Position numbers and translations under genes: made by a program
Notes under the pieces: generated by a model
Database searches by the model: none
Seen by the model: only the letters and a program-made list of their open reading frames with translations
Told to the model about the DNA's origin: nothing
Origin: a virus
Direction: 5' to 3' (one strand)
IMG/VR virus record: IMGVR_UViG_3300031673_007569
Span: 1 to 27,740 of that record
Length of the DNA: 27,740 bases
Part shown: positions 20,551 through 27,740 of the stretch, piece by piece
Position numbering within the stretch: the stretch's first letter is position 1
Layout of the letters: the number at the start of each line of letters is the position of its first letter

Positions 20551-21364
20551 CGACATAGCAGTCTACGACTGGCGACTCGTCATCGTCGACAATGCAAGCA
20601 CCTGCCCGCGGACCGTCGAACTGCTTCAGGGCCTTGAGGCTACGAACGAGCGGGTGGCGATAGAGTGGTCCGACGAGAACGTGGGCATCGCTAAGGGCCG
20701 CAATCTAGGCTTCCAGGTACTCCACGAGTGGCACGCGCCAGAATACGTCGTGGAGATCCACACCGATATGGTCTTCCCCGCAAATACCGAGCGGGACACG
20801 CCGGTGGGCTGGCTGCAGCCGATTATCGAGTACATGGCGCACCCCAACAACGTTGACGTGGCGATCATGGGGCCATCCCTGCTGACGGCGGGTGGGCAAT
20901 GGTACTCGCCGCGGCCTTTGATCCCCTACCAACTGTCAGAAGCGCAACTGCAGAACTACGAAACCTTCCGCGCCGAGGTGACGAAGGCAGCGCTGGTATG
21001 GCGACGGCCGAAGCGCGTGCGGCCCGGACTCAGCCACCCCGCGGTGAAGCGATGGTCGGCACTGGAGGCGATAGGCATACATCGGGACGGAAAGTTGCAC
21101 CCTTACGACCCGGATATGCCTGGGCGGCAGAACTTCGAGGATACGGAGGAGGCCTTTCGAGCGCACGGGGCGGGGTACAGGATCGAGATTCATTTCGGCT
21201 CGATGGTGTTCCACAACTACCACCTGACGCGGTTGGGCCTGTCAGACCACCCGGCGGACTATGACGCGAACAATCAATACGTGCAGGTCAAGCACGGGCC
21301 GGCGGAATGGGTGGCTTGGAATGGGCTGATCGGCAAGTGGATGGAGGAGGCGTATCGGCGGTGA
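20447..21364 (+). CDS. Family-2-like glycosyltransferase (GT-A), first of a tandem pair
   Basis: In this 305-residue protein the core is RIGLNLLTCN (5-14), DWRLVIVDNASTCPRTVELL, NVGIAKGRNLGFQVL and VVEIHTDMVF, where HTD is the DxD-like metal/nucleotide-sugar site. C-terminal features include FEDTEEAFRAHGAGY (an ED pair typical of the catalytic-base region) and VFHNYHLTRLGL. GTG 20447 follows AGGAG by about ten bases. It likely transfers a sugar to a virion, DNA or host-surface acceptor; donor and acceptor are unknown. The next gene is a close paralog. Confidence 0.82.
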   Translation: MAQIRIGLNLLTCNLAQCPIHEQAARYAIESLLDSDIAVYDWRLVIVDNASTCPRTVELLQGLEATNERVAIEWSDENVGIAKGRNLGFQVLHEWHAPEYVVEIHTDMVFPANTERDTPVGWLQPIIEYMAHPNNVDVAIMGPSLLTAGGQWYSPRPLIPYQLSEAQLQNYETFRAEVTKAALVWRRPKRVRPGLSHPAVKRWSALEAIGIHRDGKLHPYDPDMPGRQNFEDTEEAFRAHGAGYRIEIHFGSMVFHNYHLTRLGLSDHPADYDANNQYVQVKHGPAEWVAWNGLIGKWMEEAYRR

Positions 21365-22197
21365 CTGAGCGTATCGGAATCAACCTGCTGACCTGTAATG
21401 CCGCGGGCAGTCCGCTTCACCTGCGCGCCACGCAGTACGCCGTCCGCAGCCTGCTCGCATCGGACGTACAGCGGTATGACTGGCGTCTGCAGATCGTGGA
21501 CAACGGCAGCGATTGTCCGGCGACGCATGAATGGCTGGACGAACTGCAGGGCAACGAGCGAGTGGCCGTCCACCGCTTGGGCGCGAACGCCGGGATCGCC
21601 AAGGGTAGGAACATCGCCTGGGAATTGCTATCGGACTGGAGGCCGGACTTTGGCGTGGAGATTCATACCGACCACATCTTCCCGGCGACCTGGCTGGTTC
21701 CGCTGGTAGCGTGGACCCAGCAGCATCTGAGGATCGGTATGTGCGGGTGCGCACTGGTGACACAGGGGCACGCCTGGGGGAGCCCACAGGTCGAGATCAA
21801 CTACGACTGGCCCTATGAGCAGTGCTGGGGCGAGGTGGAGAAGGCGACGCGCCTACACCGCCGGCGGGGACACATGACGGAAGGCCTGAGCCACCCCGCG
21901 GTGTACCCCTGGGGAGCACTGCAGGAGATGGGCTTCTACGATGACGCAATGCCCGGACGGCAGGAGCTTGAGGACACCGAGTTGGCGTATCGGCTGACGA
22001 AGGCAGGTTGGCTGGTGGTGATCTATCACGGGAGTTACGTCTGGCACCACTACCACTTCTCGCGGCTGGTGCTGAATGACTGGGCCACGTCCTATGACGC
22101 GAACAACCTGTACTGCCAGACGAAGCACGGGCCGGAGTTCATCAAGTTCGCGACGACGACCATTGGCGGCTGGATGGAGAAGGCATACCGGAGATGA
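21361..22197 (+). CDS. Family-2-like glycosyltransferase (GT-A), second of the tandem pair
   Basis: A 278-residue paralog of the preceding gene: TERIGINLLTCN, YDWRLQIVDNGSDCPATHEW, NAGIAKGRNIAWELL, GVEIHTDHIFPATW, LEDTELAYRLTKAGW, VWHHYHFSRLVLNDWATSYD and GGWMEKAYRR all align with the neighbour. The HTD metal motif is kept. GTG 21361 overlaps the upstream TGA (GTGA). Divergence is concentrated in the middle acceptor-side region, so donor or acceptor specificity may differ. Confidence 0.82.
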   Translation: MTERIGINLLTCNAAGSPLHLRATQYAVRSLLASDVQRYDWRLQIVDNGSDCPATHEWLDELQGNERVAVHRLGANAGIAKGRNIAWELLSDWRPDFGVEIHTDHIFPATWLVPLVAWTQQHLRIGMCGCALVTQGHAWGSPQVEINYDWPYEQCWGEVEKATRLHRRRGHMTEGLSHPAVYPWGALQEMGFYDDAMPGRQELEDTELAYRLTKAGWLVVIYHGSYVWHHYHFSRLVLNDWATSYDANNLYCQTKHGPEFIKFATTTIGGWMEKAYRR

Positions 22198-22520
22198 ATA
22201 ACCGCATAAACGTTAGGATGCACACGAAACGGGGTGCGACCATCAAGGTCTCATGGTGGCATGAGATCCGCCAGAAGGCCTCAGCACACCGCGTCATTCT
22301 CTGCAGTTGGCAACGCATGGGACCACCAGGCACAACTGTCCACGAGTTCTACTGGTATGTCGTTGTCCAGCACCTTAACCATTGGCGATGGCGGGAAACA
22401 AGCACGGTGCGACATCTGCTTCAGGAATGCGCCAAGGGACATTTACACGCAGAAGCCCGATCATTGGTGACGGGGATAGCCATCTATCCTGATTATAGGT
22501 GTAGATGCTACGACAGATAA
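22194..22520 (+). CDS. Protein of unknown function, 108 aa
   Basis: MNNRINVRMHTKRGATIKVS, with VHEFYWYVVVQHLNHWRWRE and C-terminal AIYPDYRCRCYDR. ATGA overlap with the glycosyltransferase gene supports this frame over an alternative one at 22234. Basic and aromatic; not recognised. Confidence 0.5.
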   Translation: MNNRINVRMHTKRGATIKVSWWHEIRQKASAHRVILCSWQRMGPPGTTVHEFYWYVVVQHLNHWRWRETSTVRHLLQECAKGHLHAEARSLVTGIAIYPDYRCRCYDR

Positions 22521-22711
22521 GGGCGATGAAGCCCCTCCAGGAAATTGGTCTGACGTTCGCGCTTATCGCCCTCATGCTGGCCTTTGTGCTCGCGGTGGCG
22601 GGCAACTACCTGTGGGCGGTGATCGCGTTCGTCTTCGGTCTGGTGGTGGGGGAGCGGTGCGCGGATGCGATTCTGGACGCGGAAAAGCAACGAAGGGAGA
22701 TTGACGAATGA
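22505..22711 (+). CDS. Small membrane protein with two predicted TM helices
   Basis: In this 68-residue protein two hydrophobic segments, IGLTFALIALMLAFVLAVAG (about 14-33) and YLWAVIAFVFGLVVG, are joined by a short turn; the C-terminus RCADAILDAEKQRREIDE is charged. Size and topology are compatible with a holin or small inner-membrane protein, but position within the glycosyltransferase cluster gives no support for lysis. ATG 22526 is an alternative start with a better-placed AGGG. Confidence 0.55.
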   Translation: MLRQIRAMKPLQEIGLTFALIALMLAFVLAVAGNYLWAVIAFVFGLVVGERCADAILDAEKQRREIDE

Positions 22712-23073
22712 CCCAGCCCCAGACGGATCGGGATGTCGAGACAGACAAGAAAGCCTATGCCCTGTATTGTGGCCCCCTCGGTGGAGAGGATTCACACTTC
22801 CGATTTCTGTCATGGTGGGATTCCATCGGGCGCGCCATTGAGTGCGCGATGCACTGTCACGGTTCACGCCAACCGGACTTCACCGGCGAGTCCGTTGGCA
22901 TGTGTTATCGCATAGTTGAATCCGAGAGCCCTACCCTCGACAGCAAGACCGGCGATTTCTCCGGTCCGGGCAAACCCACTGGCTGGTATATGACCCTAGT
23001 CCTCCACGCGCGATATTTCAGGGCGGGCACCCAGAAACCGGGTCCGACCCTGCGAGGAGAAAAGGACGAATGA
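22708..23073 (+). CDS. Protein of unknown function, 121 aa
   Basis: MTQPQTDRDVETDKKAYALY then CGPLGGEDSHFRFLSWWDSI and GWYMTLVLHARYFRAG, ending RGEKDE. It overlaps the upstream stop as ATGA. Not recognised. Confidence 0.55.
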   Translation: MTQPQTDRDVETDKKAYALYCGPLGGEDSHFRFLSWWDSIGRAIECAMHCHGSRQPDFTGESVGMCYRIVESESPTLDSKTGDFSGPGKPTGWYMTLVLHARYFRAGTQKPGPTLRGEKDE

Positions 23074-23159
23074 CCTGGGCTGAGGCGGTGGTGCAGATGA
23101 CGTGGATATGGGCAGTGCTGCGGCTACTCCAGACGTTGCTGACGCCGCGGCAGAAGTGA
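23070..23159 (+). CDS. Very small hydrophobic peptide, 29 aa
   Basis: MTWAEAVVQMTWIWAVLRLL followed by QTLLTPRQK. ATGA overlap with the upstream gene and GAGGAGAAAAGG just before the start support translation. One amphipathic or membrane-spanning helix. Function unknown. Confidence 0.45.
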   Translation: MTWAEAVVQMTWIWAVLRLLQTLLTPRQK

Positions 23160-23168
23160 GGAGGCGAG

Positions 23169-23528
23169 ATGAACGACAAGTGGATTGCAGTTTGGGACTA
23201 TGTGTCCGGCATAGATGAAACGAAGCACCCGAACTTTGTGGTCAAGCGTTCCGAGATCAGGCGGGAGGTGGTGGAGACGATTGACCGGCTGGCGAAAGAT
23301 GCCCTGTCATGCCTGCCAACGGCAGACCGCGAGGCACGCAATGCTCTATGGCAGTTATCCGTAGCGGCGACGGCGAGGCTGGCCGCGAACGACGTACCCC
23401 GAGACCGCTTCCGCGAGGTGGTGCGGGAGTTGGTGGATGGATTGGAAGAAGACATATCTGTTGGGCGAGAGGTAAGGGTCCGCGTTGCCCTCGCCAAAGT
23501 CAAGGCGCTGCTGGAGGCCGAGAAATGA
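23169..23528 (+). CDS. Protein of unknown function, 119 aa
   Basis: MNDKWIAVWDYVSGIDETKH then a mostly helical body REVVETIDRLAKDALSCLPT ... VRVALAKVKALLEAEK. GAGGAGG lies shortly before ATG 23169. Not recognised. Confidence 0.6.
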   Translation: MNDKWIAVWDYVSGIDETKHPNFVVKRSEIRREVVETIDRLAKDALSCLPTADREARNALWQLSVAATARLAANDVPRDRFREVVRELVDGLEEDISVGREVRVRVALAKVKALLEAEK

Positions 23529-23713
23529 AAATCTGTGTGGATGGCCTGACGTTCGACGTATCATTAGAGCCATGGTGGGACCCGCGTGCGTGGTGGTCGC
23601 TGCTCGGGTTCTGGTGGCTCACAAGGCGGGGACGTATCGACACATCGCGAATGCGAAGAGAGGCCCGGGGCATCTTCTTCGACGTCAATGCCATGCTGGG
23701 GGCCGAGAAGTGA
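23525..23713 (+). CDS. Small protein, 62 aa
   Basis: MKICVDGLTFDVSLEPWWDP, then RAWWSLLGFWWLTRRGR and RREARGIFFDVNAMLGAEK. ATGA overlap. The bases at its start (GGCCGAGAAATGAAAATC, 23516-23533) recur with one change at 23701-23718 at the next gene start. Not recognised. Confidence 0.5.
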   Translation: MKICVDGLTFDVSLEPWWDPRAWWSLLGFWWLTRRGRIDTSRMRREARGIFFDVNAMLGAEK

Positions 23714-24651
23714 AAATCCACACCATCGCTTTTGAGTTCCTGGAGCCCTTCTGCGACGAGTACGTCGACTGGGTACAGGACCCCGGCGAGGCCGACTTCA
23801 TCTTCACCATGAACTCCGGCGGGCGTGAGGGCATGGATGCGATGGCCTACGCGCGTTCGCTCGCTGACAAGTACGGCAAGCCGCTCTGCTGGTGGACAAT
23901 CGAAGACCCGAACGCCTACCAGGGCTTCGTCGGGCAGGCACGCCTCGCCGACTATGTGTTCACCACTGACCGGGCCTGCATCCCGTTCTATCGGCGGGAC
24001 TGCAAACACGACCGCATCTTCTGGCTGCCGTTGGCCGCGTCGGAGAAGTTCCACCGGCCGCTGCCGCTGCGCGAGGACGCGACGGACGCTGTCTTCTCGG
24101 GCAACTGGTATGACTCGCAATGGGAAGCGCGGCGGTGGGGCGTACAGACGGTGATCCTGCCGCTTGCCGAGGCGGGCTACTCCATCACCTGCTTCTCTCT
24201 GGACGAGCCGCCATATCCGATTCTGCTGCGGGAGCCGAACCGCTGGATTGGGCCGACTGACCCACGCTCACCGGGCTATTACGGGGCGACCGCCGAGCAG
24301 TACACCTGGGGCAAGGTGGTGCTGGGGGTCAACAACCAGCGGAGTGGGATGGACGGCCGGGGCGAGACGGTAATGACGTCTATGCGGACCTTCGAGGCCC
24401 TGGCCTGCGGCAAGCCGTTCCTGGCGGCGCATAGTGACGCGTACGAAGCGCTGGGATTCAAGAATGCAGCCTTCGGCATCGAAGGGGAAGGCCACATGAT
24501 AGTCATCCCATGTGACTGCCAACCCGATGTAGATATCATGGGTTGGTTTGATAGATTTGGTGACGCCATGGCTGAGCGCGGCCGCGCCTTCGTCCTGGCG
24601 CACCACACCTACGGCCATCGAATGCGGGCGATCATGGAGGCGATAGGATGA
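23710..24651 (+). CDS. CgeB-like glycosyltransferase (GT-B type)
   Basis: The 313-residue protein starts VKIHTIAFEFLEPFCDEYVD. The N-terminal Rossmann half includes CWWTIEDPNAYQGF and ADYVFTTDRACIPFYR; the C-terminal half includes DAVFSGNWYDSQWEAR, GKVVLGVNNQ, and MTSMRTFEALACGKPFLAAH, the E-containing donor-binding loop of CgeB-like family-1 transferases. It probably transfers an activated sugar. GTG 23710 overlaps the preceding TGA. It belongs to the window's glycosyltransferase cassette. Confidence 0.8.
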   Translation: MKIHTIAFEFLEPFCDEYVDWVQDPGEADFIFTMNSGGREGMDAMAYARSLADKYGKPLCWWTIEDPNAYQGFVGQARLADYVFTTDRACIPFYRRDCKHDRIFWLPLAASEKFHRPLPLREDATDAVFSGNWYDSQWEARRWGVQTVILPLAEAGYSITCFSLDEPPYPILLREPNRWIGPTDPRSPGYYGATAEQYTWGKVVLGVNNQRSGMDGRGETVMTSMRTFEALACGKPFLAAHSDAYEALGFKNAAFGIEGEGHMIVIPCDCQPDVDIMGWFDRFGDAMAERGRAFVLAHHTYGHRMRAIMEAIG

Positions 24652-24917
24652 AGCAAACCAGCCCGACGGGGATACCTCTTCTGGACCTTCCGCTATGGCT
24701 ACTGGGTTTCGGCGGGGAGGACGAATCGGCCGCGGTCATATTTGCCTTTCCGCTTCCACCTCCCGGTTGGCGATCGGAGGCGGAGAAGCGGGATGACCAC
24801 GAGCGGATTTGCGAAGCCCTCGCGATGTGTCTAAATTGCGGGAGGGTAAAGGCGACCTGCCGCAACCGCTTCGGGGAGCGCGTGTGTGGTGCCTGCCAAG
24901 TGGAGGCAACAGAATGA
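24648..24917 (+). CDS. Small protein with C-terminal zinc ribbon, 89 aa
   Basis: MKQTSPTGIPLLDLPLWLLG, a Pro-rich middle (FPLPPPGWRSE), and CLNCGRVKATCRNRFGERVC then GACQ at the C-terminus, giving a CxxC...CxxC ribbon. ATGA overlap. Not recognised. Confidence 0.55.
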   Translation: MKQTSPTGIPLLDLPLWLLGFGGEDESAAVIFAFPLPPPGWRSEAEKRDDHERICEALAMCLNCGRVKATCRNRFGERVCGACQVEATE

Positions 24918-25147
24918 CCCAACCCGAGCCACAGCAGCCCGAGAAGAAGCCCGCCGCAATGGACTGCCAGGACTGCAATCGAACCCTGTCGCTGCCGCTC
25001 GTCTCGGGCTTCGTCAAGAAGGTCGAGGGCAAGCTCTACATCGCGGCGCTCTGTCCCGACTGCAGCGTAAAGCGCATGGGGCTGGAGTGGCGACTGATGG
25101 AAAGACCGAGCATCGTAGTGCCGGGGCAGCAGCAGAGGCCGCTGTAA
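24914..25147 (+). CDS. Small zinc-ribbon protein, 77 aa
   Basis: MTQPEPQQPEKKPAAMDCQD, with CQDC and CPDC pairs (about 18-21 and 47-50) flanking SGFVKKVEGKLYIAA. ATG 24914 overlaps the upstream stop. Together with the previous gene it is one of several small ribbons in this phage; function unknown. Confidence 0.55.
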   Translation: MTQPEPQQPEKKPAAMDCQDCNRTLSLPLVSGFVKKVEGKLYIAALCPDCSVKRMGLEWRLMERPSIVVPGQQQRPL

Positions 25148-25170
25148 GACTGACGACAGGAGTCGAGACA

Positions 25171-25935
25171 ATGATGTTCCCGAATGAGCAGGCGGACACG
25201 GCGCGGGTTGTGAGGCGATTGGCGCAAGCGATTGAGCGCAAAGAACCATGCAGCTTGATCTCCATGGCGGATGGAGAGGCGGCGGTCCTATGGGCGGCAC
25301 GAGGCTTCGGGGGGTTCCACTATCTCAGCGCGTGGGGGTTCTCGGCAGAGGATCGCCAGGGCGTGGCCGAGCAGTTGGCGGCGGCTATCCCGAAGTGCGA
25401 TATCGTGTGCCTTCCCCGCTCCGGTCCCATGGCGAAGCAACCGTACATGGGGCCAAGGCTCATGGAGGCGTTGCACCTCTGGGATATTCGGCCCAAGCCC
25501 GAAGCGTTGATCGGCGACTCGCTGGTCAGTTTCTATCTCTATTTTGATTGCTGGCTGTGGTCGTTGATGGAGAATAGGAACGTGTTGATCGTCACGAACG
25601 AAGCCGACAAGGTGGTGGCAGCCTTGAACGGACGGCAACCGCCAACCGGACTCGCCGCATACGCTGGGGCTGGCTATTGGCGGCATGCGGAGGCAACCGG
25701 AATAATGCTGGGGGATGGTCTTGCCGGGTCCGCGCAGTGCCTTGTAGATGCAGGGAACCTGCCAGGGAAGCCCGACCTTTGCCTGCTCGGGGCTGGCTCT
25801 CGGGCAGCGCACCTTGCCGTGGAATTGGCGCAGATGCACGAGATGCCTGTCATCGAACTCGGTAGTGCGTTCGCATGGCTGCACACACCCAGCGAACCGG
25901 CCCAGCTTTTCACGTGGTATCAGGCGGAGGGTTGA
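25171..25935 (+). CDS. GT-D fold-like putative glycosyltransferase
   Basis: In this 254-residue protein SLISMADGEAAVLWAARGFG near the N-terminus resembles the (G/A)DGE motif of GT-D fold (DUF1792-type) transferases. The C-terminal KPDLCLLGAGSRAAHLAVEL ... MPVIELGSAFAW matches their second Rossmann-like part. NVLIVTNEADKVVAAL lies between. The acidic ADGE is the likely metal/donor site. ATG 25171 has AGGAG about eight bases upstream. Family assignment is by motif only. Confidence 0.6.
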   Translation: MMFPNEQADTARVVRRLAQAIERKEPCSLISMADGEAAVLWAARGFGGFHYLSAWGFSAEDRQGVAEQLAAAIPKCDIVCLPRSGPMAKQPYMGPRLMEALHLWDIRPKPEALIGDSLVSFYLYFDCWLWSLMENRNVLIVTNEADKVVAALNGRQPPTGLAAYAGAGYWRHAEATGIMLGDGLAGSAQCLVDAGNLPGKPDLCLLGAGSRAAHLAVELAQMHEMPVIELGSAFAWLHTPSEPAQLFTWYQAEG

Positions 25936-25939
25936 GACA

Positions 25940-26929
25940 GTGAACGTAGTGATCTACTATCCTGTGCTGGGTGGCGGCGGCTGCGAGAAACGCCTCGCGG
26001 AATTGGGCCGCTGGCTACTGGAGAACGGCGACGAGGTCTGGATCGCCGCGGCATACCTTACTACCGACATCGCACCCAGTATCATGTGCGGTCAGTGCGG
26101 CTTCCCGTGGCATCGCATCCGCTTCATGGAGCCGGGCGGCAGCATCGAGGATCATGTCGTCAATGTCTGCCGGGAGGTAGAGGCCGACATCCTCGACGTG
26201 CAGTGGGTGGAGCCCCTGCCAGCCGAGTTCCCGTGCCGAGCCGTCTATACCACGCATGGCATAACTCAACCCCTCCCGTTGCGCGACGATTTCTCGGGTC
26301 ACATCAGCGTCGAGACCGTTGGGCCGCACTCGGAGCACCAGGCATATGCGCCCGTGTTCGGCGAGATATGGAACTGGGTGGACCTGGACAGATTCCGCTT
26401 CGAGGGGCGGCTGGGCAAAGGGGTGGCCTTCTTCGGGCGCAGCTTCAAGTTGCACCCTAACGTGGTGGCGTTGGCAGAGAGCGGAACGCAGGTGGACGCC
26501 TTCGGCTTCCTCGCCGGAGGCATGGATGGCCTATCTGAGAACATCAACTGGCGGGGATTCGCGGACATGGCCCATGAAGTCTACCGTTACCGGATCGTAC
26601 TCGCCTCGGCGCAGGCGGCGCTGGAGGCGGTCGCGGCCGGCCGGTTGGTGATTTGCGGACACGAGCAGGGCGGGTACACGCCCGAGGCGTCCCTGGTTAT
26701 GCCGGATATGATGCCATCGCTCTCAGCCCGCCAGCTCTGGTACTCATACGCCGCGGCTGAGGACGCGGACGTGCGGGTGGCCGCGTTGCTGAGCCGGTTC
26801 GAGGCCGCCCAACAGCAGGACTTCACGCGGGAGCGCAGGCAGATGCGGGCCTATATCGAGCAGCATCACGATATGCGGCAGCAATGCGCCAAGGTGAGGC
26901 AGGTCTACGAGGAGGTATTGGCGTTATGA
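25940..26929 (+). CDS. GT-B glycosyltransferase, family-4-like
   Basis: The 329-residue protein starts MNVVIYYPVLGGGGCEKRLA, the Gly-rich donor-domain loop of GT4-type enzymes, followed by ELGRWLLENGDEVWIAAAYL. Later features are ADILDVQWVEPLPAEF, YTTHGITQPLP, WNWVDLDRFRF, GVAFFGRSFKLHPN and ALEAVAAGRLVICGHEQGGY, the donor-side AxxAGxPVI-like loop. GTG 25940 follows the previous stop by four bases. The acceptor is unknown. Confidence 0.78.
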   Translation: MNVVIYYPVLGGGGCEKRLAELGRWLLENGDEVWIAAAYLTTDIAPSIMCGQCGFPWHRIRFMEPGGSIEDHVVNVCREVEADILDVQWVEPLPAEFPCRAVYTTHGITQPLPLRDDFSGHISVETVGPHSEHQAYAPVFGEIWNWVDLDRFRFEGRLGKGVAFFGRSFKLHPNVVALAESGTQVDAFGFLAGGMDGLSENINWRGFADMAHEVYRYRIVLASAQAALEAVAAGRLVICGHEQGGYTPEASLVMPDMMPSLSARQLWYSYAAAEDADVRVAALLSRFEAAQQQDFTRERRQMRAYIEQHHDMRQQCAKVRQVYEEVLAL

Positions 26930-27740
26930 TCGTGGACAGACTTGCCGAGCGAGTGATCGAGACCGTTCAAGCCTGCACCCCGCTTCAACGGCAGGCCCTC
27001 CGCCGCGCCCTGGTGGTCGGCATAGAGGGCCCGGAGCAGATCGCCCTATGGGAGGCGGTAAGGCCCGCGCTCTACGCTGATTCCGCAGACGACACGGCGT
27101 CCCTAGCGGACCTCCGCGCGGCCGCCGAGGAAATGCCATTTGAGGCCTGGGCCGCCTTCAACGATCTCATCTTCCATCTCCACCGGGGCAACATCTTCGA
27201 CGATGGGATAACCCGGCTGGAGGGCGGCGGGATCGAGTTCGCATTCGCGCAGGCCGCGCGGTGGCACCAGTTCCTCGCCCTGGTGGAAGAGGAACGCGAG
27301 TACCTTGGCATTGCCTCTCCGCTGGTGTTGGACGCGGGATGCTGGCAGGGCACCCTGATCTGCGAACTCCTGCAGCGCGGATACGCCGTTGGTGGCTGTG
27401 ACATATCCGCGGGCATGGAGGAAGTTGTCCGCGAGCGGGTATCGTGGCTGAAGCCGGACGATGCGGCGAGGTTCCTGGGGTTCCGCGCCGGGCCGATCCA
27501 CGAGTCGCTCGCCGGCCCCGACACGCAGAACCGCTTCGACATCGTATGCTGCCAGGAGACATTGGAGCATGTGCCAGCTAGGGTTCTTCAGCAGACTTGC
27601 GACGCGCTGGTGCGAGCGGCGAGGCATACGGTACTGACAACAACTCCGTGGGACGATGGCTGGAGTCTCCACCTCCACGCGTTCACCGAGGCGGATTTGA
27701 GGCGGCTTTTCCATGACGAAGATCCGCAACGCCAGGTGGA
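26926..27740 (+). CDS. SAM-dependent methyltransferase, 3' truncated by window edge
   Basis: ATG 26926 (MIVDRLAERVIETVQACTPL) overlaps the previous stop and the frame stays open for 271 codons to the edge. Class I methyltransferase features appear from about residue 130: LVLDAGCWQGTLICELLQRG (motif I), GGCDISAGM (motif II Asp) and FDIVCCQETLEHVPAR (motif IV region). The N-terminal 110 residues are helical (AFNDLIFHLHRGNIFDDG). At the end of a glycosyltransferase cassette it may methylate a sugar or a small molecule; this is inference. Confidence 0.75.
   Translation, partial: MIVDRLAERVIETVQACTPLQRQALRRALVVGIEGPEQIALWEAVRPALYADSADDTASLADLRAAAEEMPFEAWAAFNDLIFHLHRGNIFDDGITRLEGGGIEFAFAQAARWHQFLALVEEEREYLGIASPLVLDAGCWQGTLICELLQRGYAVGGCDISAGMEEVVRERVSWLKPDDAARFLGFRAGPIHESLAGPDTQNRFDIVCCQETLEHVPARVLQQTCDALVRAARHTVLTTTPWDDGWSLHLHAFTEADLRRLFHDEDPQRQV

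Overview
The window is a GC-rich stretch of a tailed double-stranded DNA bacteriophage (a phage contig or prophage; no integrase or host gene is visible). Every convincing gene lies on the + strand. They form one tightly packed chain in which most stops overlap the next start (ATGA, GTGA or TGATG junctions). The host cannot be named from the sequence. No tRNA, rRNA or canonical CRISPR array was seen.

Bases 1-12239 are the early/metabolic half. It holds a PP-loop (PAPS-reductase-like) ATPase, a beta-class DNA methyltransferase interrupted by a 321-residue intein with a LAGLIDADG-type endonuclease, and a winged-helix replication initiator candidate. A DUF5131 (Gp37/Gp68) protein, a nucleoside 2-deoxyribosyltransferase-like protein and two PD-(D/E)XK nuclease-like proteins follow, along with many small zinc-ribbon or unknown proteins. 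The half ends with a sigma-factor-like regulator and an orphan protein resembling only the C-terminal helix-hairpin-helix domain of IS110-family transposases.

Bases 12240-12839 are the only long stretch without a recognisable gene, and the most unusual part of the window. Starting at the stop codon of the IS110-like gene there is an 18-bp-period array. Nine-base constant blocks alternate between TGCGAGCCA and TGAGRMCCA and are separated by 14 different spacers of exactly 9 bases. After it come a 20-base near-perfect palindrome, a possible terminator and an exceptional stem-loop with 25-nt arms just before the terminase genes. The position suggests a packaging site, an origin or a regulatory RNA locus, but the layout matches nothing I can name.

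Bases 12840-20081 are the packaging and head module: small and large terminase subunits, an MT-A70 adenine methyltransferase, several small proteins, a portal protein, a tandem pair of small Trp-rich paralogs, and a ChaB + XkdF-like prohead-protease-type protein.

Bases 20098-27740 carry a sugar-transfer cassette placed after the protease gene, where capsid genes would often follow: two tandem family-2-like glycosyltransferases, a CgeB-like glycosyltransferase, a GT-D-like protein, a GT-B (family-4-like) glycosyltransferase and a truncated SAM methyltransferase. Small membrane and zinc-ribbon proteins are interspersed. Together they suggest glycan decoration of the virion, of the DNA or of the host surface; which of these is not determined by the sequence.
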